Below, in pieces: positions 18,534 through 28,742 of a stretch of DNA of 64,000 bases. Made by a program: the position numbers and the translations under genes. Origin of the DNA: CAWBRT01 sp963832365 (GTDB lineage: Bacteria > Acidobacteriota > Terriglobia > Terriglobales > Acidobacteriaceae); the NCBI GenBank assembly GCA_963832365.1, contig CAWHUL010000016.1, positions 124,001-188,000 of the forward strand, in the 5' to 3' direction. The stretch's first letter is position 1, and each line of letters begins with the position of its first letter. The notes below the pieces were generated by a model. That model was not told the DNA's origin. It did not search any database and worked only from the letters and a program-made list of their open reading frames with translations.

Positions 18534-20138
18534 CTATTGCGCCACTTTGATATCAAACGCCTGACCGATGATGTCGATGACGATACTCGTGCCGCCGCCT
18601 TCCACAGACCACATTGGCGAAGGTGTTGTCGTAGAGAAGCAATTCCCCGCCCTCGATGACGTACATGATCTTGCGTCCATTGAACGGCTGGAGCCATACC
18701 ATGCCGGTAACGTCGTCGCCGGTAGGCGGGGTGATGACGGCGGACAACAGGTTCGTCTGGACCAGAGCGCCAGCGGGGAGGTATATCGAAAGGCAGCCAT
18801 CCGCCATCGCTGGATTAGCCAGATCTGCGCGCCAGCCGAAATCTGGCAGCCGGTAGAGCCAATCCAGAGATTCGTTCCGTCGAAGGTCAGCACGCCCGGC
18901 ATGAGGCTGGGAGCGCTCCGGACCAAACGGCACGGAGTTGGTGACGGTGTTCGTCGTGGTGTCGATCACGGTCAGGACAGCCTTGCTGGCATCTGCCCGG
19001 AGCCACTGCTGCAGGCGCGTATGGCGGCTCCTGCGACATAGAGCTTAGTGCCCTGCAGGAGTCCAATGTTCGCGCCGCCCACATTCAGAGTTTTCACGAC
19101 AGCCGGCGGCGATTGGGTCATGTCCAGCACGGTCACCATCGGCTGCGTCCCGCCATTGACTGGCCCGGAGCTTAGCACGTAGGCCGTCGAATCATCGGTG
19201 CTGAACACAGCTGCCACCGGGCGCGAAAACGAGGCCGTAACGCCGCAACTTGCTGTACCGCTGGGCAACACCGTGGGCGTCAGCGTCCCCGTGTTGCTCG
19301 TCAAGGCCCCCGAGCTACTGGTCACCAAGGTCACCGTGTCGCAGTCCTTGCTGAACACCAGCATTTTTACTGCACTGTGGTCCATGGAGAGGAATTGCGC
19401 ACCTTGAATGGGAACCGAAAGATAACCGCCAGTAGTGAAATCTGCTCTGTACACCGCTCCAGTGACGGCAGGAGCAGCCGGGAGGGTTGCCGTAGGCACG
19501 GCAGCATAAACCGCAGAGCCGCCAGGAATAATTGCCGCGCTAGCCGCACTCGTGAGAGGGCCCGCCAGTAGAAGATGGTTGCCGACGATAGCTTCCGTAG
19601 CGTTACTTACAAGCCAAAAACTGTTATTGGAACTGTCATAGACCGCTTCGGCTGTCTGGTTGGGGATTTGCAACATGAACTTTGGCTTCGAGCCCGTCCC
19701 CAAGGAAACCACGTGGGTGGTGGAAAGCACATCGGAATCGGCGTCGACAATGTTCAGCACACCGGAGAACGTATTGCTGACGAAAACCCGATGTTGGATG
19801 TGGCTCGGGGTTGTGCTGGTCGTAGTAGTGGTGGCAGTGCCGGTTGTGTTTATCGTTACGACCGACGTGCCACTCGATCCGGAGCCGTCTCTCGCAATCG
19901 CCGTCACGGTCACATTCCCAAGCGTGTTGCCAGCCCTGAAGAATCCGGCGGAATCAATGACAGCATTCCCGGTGACGGACCACGTCACAGGAACATTCGC
20001 CGTGAACTGCAGAGTAGCTCCCGTCTTCACAGTCGCGGGCGACGGCGAGATGAATACGATCGTCGAGTTTGAGCCACCGCAACCTAACAGTGCGGCCAAA
20101 AGGCAGCACAACGAAATAAGAACGAAAGCCTTTTTCAA
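18534..20138 (-). pseudogene. Ig-like/beta-propeller lipoprotein, frameshifted
   Basis: The intact part (20138 to about 18990) starts with TTG, a GGAG site, and a lipoprotein signal ending LLGCGGS. It has a bacterial Ig-like domain (GATLQFTANVPVTWSV, FFRAGNTLGNVTVTA) and then repeated strands like a YVTN-type beta propeller (HRVFVSNTFSGVLNIVDADS). The remainder is spread over two other frames: VIDTTTNTVTNSVPFGPE, then PGVLTFDGTNLWIGSTGCQ in another frame, then LANPAMADGCLSIYLPAG back again, and finally GGGTSIVIDIIGQAFDIKV. About four indels within 450 bp are required. The protein would be anchored in the outer membrane or periplasm; function unknown. Confidence 0.75.
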
Positions 20139-20330
20139 TCCAGGCGCTCCGCGAAAAGGATGAAACCAAAGTTGAAACCAAGTTGCTGGGAACGAGACTG
20201 AGTATAGCAGAGCACACCCTCCCCAAGAGTTGCCGGGGCGCTTTCGGCACAGGCCTCCGGTGCGAAAATTCCGCGGCCGCAAGAGCACCTTCCAAACGCG
20301 AGCGGGGCGTCGTCAAACGCCTGCATCTCC

Positions 20331-20360
20331 TTGAGCGAAATCTCCGCAATCCAATATGCT
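20331..20360 (+). promoter_or_regulatory. Probable promoter of the homocysteine methyltransferase/MTHF reductase gene
   Basis: TTGAGC (-35) and TATGCT (-10) are separated by 18 bp. A direct repeat CTTTGAGACT occurs twice just downstream (20369-20378 and 20386-20395) in the short leader before the ATG. Confidence 0.4.
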
Positions 20361-20404
20361 ATCGTGTTCTTTGAGACTCCTAAGTCTTTGAGACTGCCAG
20401 CGAT

Positions 20405-22255
20405 ATGTCTACCGACTTTCGAACCCGACTCCAACGCGGCCCGGTGCTCTGTGACGGGGCAATGGGCACGATGCTCTACTCCAAGGGCATATTCATTAAC
20501 CGTTGCTACGATGAGTTGAACCTCTCGCAGCCTGAACTGGTTGCCAACGTACACCAGGAGTACGTCAAGGCCGGCGCCGAGATACTTGAAACAAACACCT
20601 TCGGCGCGAATTCGTTTCGTCTGGCGCGTCACGGATGTCAGGCCCGGGTAGTGGAAATCAATCGCGTCGGGGTCGAGTTGGCGCGTAGCGCCGCCGGAAA
20701 CGACGTCATGGTGGCCGGCTCCGTCGGCCCTTTGGGCGTGCGCATCGAACCGCTGGGCAAAATTGGCCTGGATGAAGCTCGCGCGGCGTTTTCTCAGCAG
20801 ATTGAAGCCCTGGCCGAAGCCGGAATCGATCTGCTTATCCTGGAAACCTTTGGTTATGTCTCGGAATTGCATCAGGCCATTCTGGCGGCCCGCGAGGCGG
20901 CTCCGGGAATTGCCGTCGTCGCCCAGATCACCATCGACGACGAAGGCAACGCGCTCGACGGCTCCACGCCCGAGAGCTACACGAAACGCATAGAGGGTTA
21001 CGGACCTGAGGTGATCGGGTGTAACTGCTCCGTGGGCCCCGTTGCCATGCTCGATGCCATCGAGCGGATGCGACAGGTCACGAGTCTTCCGCTCTCGGCA
21101 CAGCCGAACGCCGGCATGCCTCGCAACGTGGAAGGGCGCAACATCTACTTGTGTTCACCGGAATACATGGCCGAGTACACTCGCCGGCTGATCGCAGCGG
21201 GCACCAAAATCGTGGGCGGCTGCTGCGGCACTACGCCGGAGCACATTCGCGCCATGAAGGCGGCTTTGCGGGTAGACGAGGCGCGCACCAGTTCTTATCA
21301 GGTTGCATCCGCCACCGCCGAGGTGGAGAAGCAAGCCGTGCCGCTCGCCCAGCGCTCCAAACTCGGAGCCAAGCTGGCCGAAGGCAGCTTCGCCACATTC
21401 ATCGAAATCGTTCCGCCGCGCGGGACGACGGTTGAGCGAGAGATGGAAGGCGCTCGCTATTTGAAGTCGGTCGGCATCGATGCGATCAACATTCCAGACA
21501 GCCCGCGCGCTTCGGCGCGTATGAGCAACCAGGCGCTTTGCCTGTTGATGCAGCAACAGGTGGGCATCGAAACCGTTTTGCACTACACGTGCCGTGATCG
21601 CAATGTGCTCAGCATCCAGAGCGATCTGCTCGGCGCCTCGGCCCTGGGCATCGCGAACCTGATCTGCATTACCGGCGATCCGCCGAAACTCGGTAATTAT
21701 CCCGACGCTACAGCAGTGTTCGACGTTGACGCCATCGGGCTCGTCAATGTGGTTCACAACCTCAATCGCGGAGTCGACATTGGCGGGAACTCCATCGGAG
21801 CGCCAACCGGTTTCGTGATTGGAGTGGGGGCTAATCCGGGTGTGCCGAACATTGACGAAGAGATTCGGCGCTTCGAATACAAGGTCGAGGCTGGAGCCGA
21901 TTACGCGGTGACGCAACCGGTTTTCGACGTCGATCTGCTGGAGCATTTCCTGCGCCGCGTGGAGCACCTGCACATTCCGGTTTTTGCCGGCATCTGGCCG
22001 CTTACCAGCGTGCGCAATGCTGAGTTCATGAAGAACGAACTGCGCGTTTCGGTGCCGGAATCGATCATCACCCGCATGGCCGCAGCCACCACATCTGAGG
22101 CGGCGAGAGCCGAAGGCGTGGAGATTGCCCGCGAAATGCTGGCGCAGGTGCGTCCGATGGTGCAGGGAGTGCAGCTCGCGGCGCCCTTCGGAAACTATCG
22201 CGCCGCCATCGACGTGCTGGAAGTGCTGGGGAGTTCCAAGAGCGCGGGCCGATAG
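20405..22255 (+). CDS. Bifunctional homocysteine S-methyltransferase / methylenetetrahydrofolate reductase
   Basis: The protein of 616 residues joins two enzymes. Residues 1-290 are a homocysteine S-methyltransferase domain (LCDGAMGTMLY, ETNTFGANSF, zinc Cys in IGCNCSVGP and GGCCGTTPEH). Residues about 320-610 are a MetF-like TIM barrel that reduces methylene-THF with FAD and NAD(P)H (FIEIVPPRGT, YTCRDRN, NLICITGDPPK, DYAVTQPVFD). The same fusion is known in Bacillus YitJ and many other bacteria. It makes methyl groups for methionine in the cytoplasm. The ATG at 20405 follows a short leader with a promoter. A family A repeat pair lies directly downstream. Confidence 0.95.
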   Translation: MSTDFRTRLQRGPVLCDGAMGTMLYSKGIFINRCYDELNLSQPELVANVHQEYVKAGAEILETNTFGANSFRLARHGCQARVVEINRVGVELARSAAGNDVMVAGSVGPLGVRIEPLGKIGLDEARAAFSQQIEALAEAGIDLLILETFGYVSELHQAILAAREAAPGIAVVAQITIDDEGNALDGSTPESYTKRIEGYGPEVIGCNCSVGPVAMLDAIERMRQVTSLPLSAQPNAGMPRNVEGRNIYLCSPEYMAEYTRRLIAAGTKIVGGCCGTTPEHIRAMKAALRVDEARTSSYQVASATAEVEKQAVPLAQRSKLGAKLAEGSFATFIEIVPPRGTTVEREMEGARYLKSVGIDAINIPDSPRASARMSNQALCLLMQQQVGIETVLHYTCRDRNVLSIQSDLLGASALGIANLICITGDPPKLGNYPDATAVFDVDAIGLVNVVHNLNRGVDIGGNSIGAPTGFVIGVGANPGVPNIDEEIRRFEYKVEAGADYAVTQPVFDVDLLEHFLRRVEHLHIPVFAGIWPLTSVRNAEFMKNELRVSVPESIITRMAAATTSEAARAEGVEIAREMLAQVRPMVQGVQLAAPFGNYRAAIDVLEVLGSSKSAGR

Positions 22256-22269
22256 GAGTTCATTCCTGC

Positions 22270-22308
22270 TGTCATCCCGAGCGCAGCGAAGCGAAGTCGA
22301 GGGACTCC
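22270..22308 (-). repeat. Intergenic repeat, family A, inverted unit (left of pair)
   Basis: Contains TGTCATCCCGAGCGCAGCG, the reverse-complement sense of the CGCTCAGGATGACA core seen at 22366-22415. The two units flank a short open frame. Confidence 0.75.
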
Positions 22309-22309
22309 T

Positions 22310-22411
22310 ATGGCTGCAACCACCCGGCACTTCTACGTGTACATCGCCGCCAGCATATCCGATAGGGGTCCTTCGACTGCGTTCGGCTCCGCCGAACTCC
22401 GCTCAGGATGA
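22310..22411 (+). pseudogene. Probable N-terminal remnant of a GIY-YIG nuclease gene
   Basis: A 33-codon frame between two inverted family A units reads MAATTRHFYVYIAAS before it runs into the right repeat and stops at the TGA of that repeat. The HFYVYI segment resembles the first strand of small GIY-YIG nucleases (usual form YYVYI followed by about ten residues and YIG). The second motif and the rest of the domain are missing. This is an inference from a very short match; it could be a chance similarity. Confidence 0.4.
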
Positions 22412-22415
22412 CACC
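22366..22415 (+). repeat. Intergenic repeat, family A, right unit of inverted pair
   Basis: Contains GGTCCTTCGACTGCG, an internal inverted segment (TTCGGCTCCGCCGAA) and CTCAGGATGACACC, which matches the ends of units at 1838 and 7137. Confidence 0.75.
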
Positions 22416-22465
22416 CTAGAAGCTACTGATGTGAACCTTCTGCCGTGAACCTTCAGGACAGCGCG

Positions 22466-23368
22466 TTAGCGTCGGAACGGGCCCGGCGACGGGTGCATTT
22501 CGACTGTTGACCACGTCTTGTCCGGCGCGTGGCAGAGGTTCTCTAGCGGGCAGTCGGCGCACTTAGGGCTTCGTGCCATGCACAGCGCCCGGCCATGATG
22601 GATAAGCTGGTGGGCGAAGTCGATCCAGTGCTCACGCGGAATTATCTTCATCAAATCCTGCTCGATACTCTTCGGATCATCGTTGACCGTCAGCTCCAGC
22701 CGGCGCGAGATTCGATGTACGTGCGTATCCACGACCACGCCTTCAGCTTTGCCAAACCATGAGCCGAGAACCACGTTCGCCGTCTTGCGCGCCACTCCGG
22801 GCAGGGTGAGCAGTTTATCCATCTCGTCAGGCACCGCGCCGCCAAAATCGCTGATCAGCTTGCGCGCCGCGCCCACCACCGACTTCGCCTTGTTGCGGAA
22901 GAATCCGGTGGAGCGGATCTCCGGCTCCAGTTCCTGCGGCTCCAACACGGCAAACGCCTGCGGAGTTGGATATTTCTTGAACAGTCCTGGAGTGACCATG
23001 TTCACGCGCACATCGGTACACTGGGCCGAAAGGATCGTGGCGACGAGCAGTTCCCAGGCGCTGCTGTGATGGAGCGCGCACTTCACGCCGGGATAGGTCG
23101 CGTCCAGCCTGGCCAGGATCTCGCGAATCCGCTGCGGGGCCAGCGGATCATAGCTCGCCGCATGTTTCGCCGCTTTCGCGGTGGTGCCCGCCATCTTGGT
23201 CGCGCTCTTCGGCTTCGGCTTCGCCGGAGGGATGGGTTGCGGTTTCCTTGCCGGTTTGCCAGCGACGGCTTTGACAGACTTAGCGCCGCCGCGAACCGCT
23301 TTCGTGGCTGGGACCCCGGCCTGACGCCCGAACTTGGATGGCTGCCGTGGAATGGTTCCTCGGACCAT
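22466..23368 (-). CDS. nth: Endonuclease III (DNA glycosylase/AP lyase)
   Basis: The protein of 300 residues removes oxidised pyrimidines from DNA. The core shows the helix-hairpin-helix LPGVARKTANVVL with the catalytic Lys, the catalytic Asp in VVDTHVHRISRRL, and the C-terminal 4Fe-4S cluster motif C-X6-C-X2-C-X5-C (CMARSPKCADCPLENLC). It has an N-terminal extension of about 75 residues rich in Lys, Pro and Ala, probably disordered and DNA- or RNA-contacting. I chose the ATG at 23368, which follows GAGGGAG; the longer frame to 23536 runs into a family B repeat. It is divergent from hemQ. Confidence 0.94.
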   Translation of the reverse strand: MVRGTIPRQPSKFGRQAGVPATKAVRGGAKSVKAVAGKPARKPQPIPPAKPKPKSATKMAGTTAKAAKHAASYDPLAPQRIREILARLDATYPGVKCALHHSSAWELLVATILSAQCTDVRVNMVTPGLFKKYPTPQAFAVLEPQELEPEIRSTGFFRNKAKSVVGAARKLISDFGGAVPDEMDKLLTLPGVARKTANVVLGSWFGKAEGVVVDTHVHRISRRLELTVNDDPKSIEQDLMKIIPREHWIDFAHQLIHHGRALCMARSPKCADCPLENLCHAPDKTWSTVEMHPSPGPFRR

Positions 23369-23490
23369 GGCTTTCTCCCTCGCGCTCCGGTTGGAGCACA
23401 TCTGTTCTGGCAGATTACAATGGAAAAGCCCGTTGCGGCTAGCCACCGCCGTGACAAGGTGCCCGCCACACCGGCGCGGCTGAAGAAAAA

Positions 23491-23526
23491 CCCAGGTTAG
23501 CCAACAGCGGGCGAACCTGGGGCACC
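23491..23526 (+). repeat. Intergenic hairpin repeat, family B, copy 2
   Basis: CCCAGGTTAGCCAACAGCGG followed by GCGAACCTGGGGCACC. The AGGTT and AACCT arms, with the outer CCC/GGG, can pair into a hairpin of about 33 nt. Lies between the divergent nth and hemQ genes. Confidence 0.85.
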
Positions 23527-23563
23527 AGCAAACCATTTGAGGAAATCGAGGCAGGAAAAGACC

Positions 23564-24400
23564 ATGACCGAACTGCCCGCGCTGCCGCTTACCATCGAAG
23601 GCGCCAGCGTATTACACCAGATGTTTCGCATCCGATGGTCGGCCTGGAAGCGTTTGCCCGCCGGGGAGCGGGCTGAGATCATCGCCGAGGCCGGCAGCGC
23701 GCTGGCGGAGCTGGAAAGCTCCGGGCAGATGGCGCTGTTCTCCGTGCTGGGTCACAAGGCAGATCTGCTGATTCTGCACTTTCGCGATTCGGTCGACGAG
23801 TTGAACCGCGCGGAGCTTCGCCTGAGCGGTCTTCGCCTCCATGGCTACCTGAGGCAGTCCACTTCGTATCTTTCGGTGGTCGAGCTTGGGCTCTATGAAT
23901 CCACCGTGAAGCTTTATCGCACGCTGGCCGAACGGAAGGTGGCGCCGCACTCCGAGGAATGGAATCGCGAGGTTGAGGATTTGCTGGGCCGTCAGCGGCA
24001 GGCGATGCGTACACGGTTGTTCCCGAAGATTCCGGAGACTCGCTATCTTTGCTTTTATCCCATGGATCGCCGGCGCGGCGAAATGAAGAACTGGTACACG
24101 CTCTCCATCGAAGAGCGGCAGCGGCAGATGGACGAACACGGAACGGTGGGCCGTCGCTACGCCGGACGGGTGCAGCAGATCATCTCGGGCTCTATCGGTT
24201 ACGACAATTGGGAGTGGGCCGTGGACCTGTTCGGCAACGATCCCGTGGTCTTCAAGAAGCTCATCTACGAAATGCGTTTTGACGAGGTGAGCGCGGTGTA
24301 CTCGGACTTTGGCACTTTTTATCTGGGCGTGCGCTTCCCTGCCAGCGGGCTGGGACAACTGCTGGAAGGGGCGCTGCCGAAGGAAACTACCCCACGTTAG
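23564..24400 (+). CDS. hemQ: Coproheme decarboxylase (HemQ/ChdC, chlorite dismutase family)
   Basis: The 278-residue protein belongs to the chlorite dismutase superfamily. The LCFYPMDRRRGEMKNWY segment carries the family's catalytic Tyr and neighbouring Lys used in oxidative decarboxylation of coproheme III. Other family segments are LSVVELGLYE and FGNDPVVFKKLIYEMRFDEVSA. It catalyses the last step of coproporphyrin-dependent heme synthesis in the cytoplasm. The ATG at 23564 is preceded by AGGAAAAGACC. Its TAG stop lies inside a family B repeat that starts eleven bases before the end of the gene. The early heme genes are 8 kb away (hemA, hemC, hemD). Confidence 0.93.
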   Translation: MTELPALPLTIEGASVLHQMFRIRWSAWKRLPAGERAEIIAEAGSALAELESSGQMALFSVLGHKADLLILHFRDSVDELNRAELRLSGLRLHGYLRQSTSYLSVVELGLYESTVKLYRTLAERKVAPHSEEWNREVEDLLGRQRQAMRTRLFPKIPETRYLCFYPMDRRRGEMKNWYTLSIEERQRQMDEHGTVGRRYAGRVQQIISGSIGYDNWEWAVDLFGNDPVVFKKLIYEMRFDEVSAVYSDFGTFYLGVRFPASGLGQLLEGALPKETTPR

Positions 24401-24425
24401 CCAAATGCGGGCGAACATGGGGCAC
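24389..24425 (+). repeat. Intergenic hairpin repeat, family B, copy 3
   Basis: CCCCACGTTAGCCAAATGCG then GGCGAACATGGGGCACC. It overlaps the last three codons and stop of hemQ, so the repeat supplies the stop codon (GTTAG). The preceding GAAACTA is shared with the copy at 26879. Confidence 0.85.
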
Positions 24426-24482
24426 CATCGAACTCATATTAGGTTGACGCTGGCGAGGCAACTCTTTAGGCTGGGAATCGCT

Positions 24483-24710
24483 ATGGCCGTGAAATCGCTT
24501 CAACTCGGACAGGTCTGGCGGCACGAGGCCACCGGCAAGCTGTACCTGGTGACCAAGCTCTACAACGAAGTCTTCGCCGAATATGCCATGCTGCGTGAGG
24601 CAAACGTCTCTCCGCTGGACAATGACACCACGCGAGTGCGGGTCAGCAAGAGCGCGGAGGGCGCTTCCTTGCCGGGCTACACCTTCACCCAGGACGTCAG
24701 CGACTTCTAG
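24483..24710 (+). CDS. Small conserved-looking hypothetical protein
   Basis: The 75-residue protein starts MAVKSLQLGQVWRHE and is rich in beta-forming residues (GKLYLVTKLY, VRVSKSAEG); it ends FTQDVSDF. No signal peptide or membrane segment is visible. The family is not recognised. Codon use and frame fit a real gene placed between hemQ and the DedA gene on the same strand; a longer frame to 24309 overlaps hemQ and is not supported. Confidence 0.6.
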   Translation: MAVKSLQLGQVWRHEATGKLYLVTKLYNEVFAEYAMLREANVSPLDNDTTRVRVSKSAEGASLPGYTFTQDVSDF

Positions 24711-24740
24711 GCGAAGAATTTCCGGGACACCATACTACGA

Positions 24741-25391
24741 ATGATTTCCACCATTCTCTTAGCGCTCGCCTCGTTCATTAAGGCGGTTATTTCTTCGCTC
24801 AGCTACCCCGGCATCGTTCTGCTGATGGCCATCGAATCGGCGTGCATTCCTCTGCCCTCCGAGGTCATCATGCCCTTCTCGGGCTACCTGGTTTACACTC
24901 ACCGTTTCAGTTCGTTGTGGCTGGTGGCAACCATGGGCGCCATCGGCTGCAATCTCGGTTCGGTTCTGGCCTATGAGGTGGGGGCTTACGGCGGCAGGCC
25001 GCTCATCGAGAAGTATGGCAAATACGTCCTGCTCAGCGCCCATGATCTGGAACTGGCGGAGCGGTTTTTCAAGCGCTACGGCAGCATCACGGTGTTTATC
25101 GGACGACTGCTTCCGGTGATCCGGACCTTCATCGCCTTGCCCGCCGGAATCGCGCGTATGCCGCGAGGCCGTTTCCACTTCTACACCTTTGCCGGCTCGT
25201 GGCCCTGGTGCTGGGCACTGGCTTATGTCGGCCTCAAACTGGGCGAGCACTGGGACAGCGATCCGCGACTCAAACTCTGGTTCCACCGCCTCGATGCCGT
25301 CATCGTGGTTGTGCTTCTGCTGGGCGTCGCGTGGTTCGTCCGCAGCCACGTGCGGAATCGGGTTCGAAACGCGGCGGCCACCGGCGAATAG
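24741..25391 (+). CDS. DedA family membrane protein
   Basis: The 216-residue protein has the DedA/SNARE-associated domain (PF09335). It shows an N-terminal amphipathic helix, the ESACIPLPSEVIMPFSGYL motif with acidic residues in a membrane-embedded segment, GCNLGSVLAYEVGAYGG, and FIGRLLPVIRTFIALPAGIARM, the conserved Arg-containing motif. At least four membrane segments are visible. DedA proteins act as lipid scramblases or proton-linked transporters; some recycle undecaprenyl phosphate. The substrate is not certain here. It lies 30 bp after the small hypothetical gene and may be cotranscribed. Confidence 0.92.
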   Translation: MISTILLALASFIKAVISSLSYPGIVLLMAIESACIPLPSEVIMPFSGYLVYTHRFSSLWLVATMGAIGCNLGSVLAYEVGAYGGRPLIEKYGKYVLLSAHDLELAERFFKRYGSITVFIGRLLPVIRTFIALPAGIARMPRGRFHFYTFAGSWPWCWALAYVGLKLGEHWDSDPRLKLWFHRLDAVIVVVLLLGVAWFVRSHVRNRVRNAAATGE

Positions 25392-25410
25392 CAAGCGGCT
25401 CGCGATTCTT

Positions 25411-26812
25411 TCAAGTAGTGCTTGAAATCAATCGTTCGTAAAGCCTAATTAATGAACGTACTTGGCTGGCTGGCCCGTTGGCCCATGGGTTGTAATGCAG
25501 CGCGAAGCGAAGGCGTTCGGCAATGGGCGGGTGATCGTAGGCCCAGAAGACCATCAGCGGGTTCGGATAGGGGTACGACAGCGATTTTTCTCCGAGCAAC
25601 TGGAAATCTTGCGCCGCGGTTTCAGGCTCGTTTGGCACGATTCCGTGGGTTACCTCCAACCCGTAGATGTCGGCCTGATGCTCAAGGTGGCGGCTGAACC
25701 CGTTGGCGACCGGCTCGCCCAGGAACGACAACACGGAGAAAATCAGCATCAGGAGCGGCAACGAAGCCCAGTCCGATAGCCCCCGAATGCCCCACCGCTG
25801 GCCGCAGCGGGCCAGAACCCTGTCGGCGATGATCTTTCCCAATGCCAGCGCCGCCAGCATCAACACGGCGGCAAACGCCATCCCCTGGTAGACGTGGTCA
25901 GAACGTAGTGTCCCATCTCGTGGCCGAAGATGAAGAGAACCTGCGGAACCGTCAAATCTCGCGCCGTGGTATCCCAGACGACTACGCGCTTGGTGGCTGC
26001 AATTCCCGTGACATAGGCGTTGTAGGTGGTGAACTTTTCGCTGGCGTTCATGGCGTAAATCCGCGAGGGCGGAATCTTCAGCCCGCCGCGGTGCGCAACC
26101 CGCTCGATGGCCGAAACCAGGTCCGGGCGCGTCTTCTCCAGTGGTTCAAAATGGTTAAACAGAGGATCGAGAACCACTGGCGCAACAAAGACCACGAACA
26201 TAAGCACCGGCAAAGCCGAAAGCCACGCATAGAACCACCAGCGCGTCCGGGCTGCGTCTGATCAAGGCGTAGAAGCCCCACAGCAACGGCACCAGCAGGA
26301 GAAGAGTCACCAGCTCCATCTTCGCGCGATCCCAGATCCATGAGCCCCAGCTCTGCACGGAAAGTCCATAAGACAATTGCAGATAGTGTCGGTAGAGACC
26401 AATCGGCAGCGAGAGAAGATCGCAGGTGATGAGCAGCAGCGGAACGAAAATAATCGCCTGGAGGAGGCGTCGGCGAGCGAGTCGCTCGGCCAGGTCACGA
26501 TATCGCGGCGCGATCCGCAAAGCCAACAGCACCGCCAATGCGGCAATCCCATAGGCCGTTCCCGCCACGTACAGAACGGTGCGCGTTCGGTAGAGAGCCT
26601 CCGATTTGCGCAGTTGCGCGGCAGGTAGCGAATAGGAAATTTGTCCGGCGGGCGATGCCGTGCTGGTTGCGCTGGTTGCGACACCGGGTGCCTCTCGCCC
26701 CAACGACCGCGCGCGCCGGGGCCGTGGTGGAGGCGACACAGAGCGCCGACCATAACAGCGCGAAAAGAATCGTTATGAACGGGGCGCGGAGCCGGACGGG
26801 CATAGGAATCAT
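25411..26812 (-). pseudogene. M48 family metallopeptidase (HtpX/Ste24-like), frameshifted
   Basis: Translation over three frame changes gives one Ste24-like membrane protease. It has a signal peptide (LRAPFITILFALLW), an N-terminal soluble piece and several membrane helices (LYVAGTAYGIAALAVLLAL, AIIFVPLLLITCDLLSL), the zinc site FIFGHEMGHYVL, helix MAFAAVLMLAALALGK, and the downstream Glu ligand region HLEHQADIYGLEVT. The frame breaks at about 26700, 26240 and 25895. The last is repaired by one extra C, giving HEMGHYVLTHVYQGMAF. The protein would degrade or process membrane proteins. Whether the breaks are biological is open, but one of them has the signature of a homopolymer error. Confidence 0.82.
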
Positions 26813-27152
26813 TTTACGCAAGAAGGAAGTGCCCGAGCGGCCGAATCACCGAACGGTGCTGACCCCAATCAGAAACTACCCCACCCAAGCCAACAGCGGG
26901 CTGAATGGGGCACCCTCGAAAGGCATGGCGGCGCGGGAGCAGATTCTCCAAGGAATACCTGGCGGACGTGGCACCCCAAACTCGCCGAGTCCGGGCCTGC
27001 AAGATTGCATTCTGAGGGCGGAAATGTGCCGCACAATGCAGGAACTCGGCCTTTCAACCGGAGTTCATGCACGAACGGCGCAAAAGGTTTGCGTATCCTG
27101 CGCTGGTGATAGAAGATAGTTTGTTCATATATCCACAAGGACTTACATCCTA
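26813..27152. other. Intergenic region, M48 to ino1
   Basis: The 340-bp divergent gap holds family B copy 4 at 26879-26914 and about 230 bp before ino1 without a recognisable gene. An AAGGA ribosome site lies 11 bases before the ino1 ATG. No clear -35/-10 pair was chosen. Confidence 0.55.
26879..26914 (+). repeat. Intergenic hairpin repeat, family B, copy 4
   Basis: CCCCACCCAAGCCAACAGCG then GGCTGAATGGGGCACC. The outer CCCCA/TGGGG arms pair; the left segment GAAACTAC just before it is shared with copy 3. Confidence 0.8.
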
Positions 27153-28508
<1,356 letters not shown>

Positions 28509-28535
28509 ATAGGCCCTGAACGACACTTATGTGGC

Positions 28536-28567
28536 CAAGAGGGACTGACAAATGCCAGTCCCTCTTG
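28536..28567 (+). terminator. Strong hairpin terminator after ino1
   Basis: A perfect 12-bp stem (CAAGAGGGACTG / CAGTCCCTCTTG) with an 8-nt loop follows ino1. The T-run is weak, but stem strength and placement fit a terminator. Confidence 0.75.
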
Positions 28568-28742
28568 TACTTGCGCGGAAACCTATTTTTCACCGGTTGG
28601 ACACAAATCACTTCGGCCGAGCGCCGGCTACCCCGCATTGCGACCTTCCCGCGACTCGGAAAGAGGCCGTGACGGTTGCTGTTTTTGCAACACTGCGCAA
28701 TTTCCTTCAATCGCGTGGCCCGCGGATGCATCCAATTTCGAC

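Noticed and set aside
23369..23536. N-terminal extension of endonuclease III
   Set aside because: The longer frame includes a family B repeat and lacks a ribosome site; ATG at 23368 has one.
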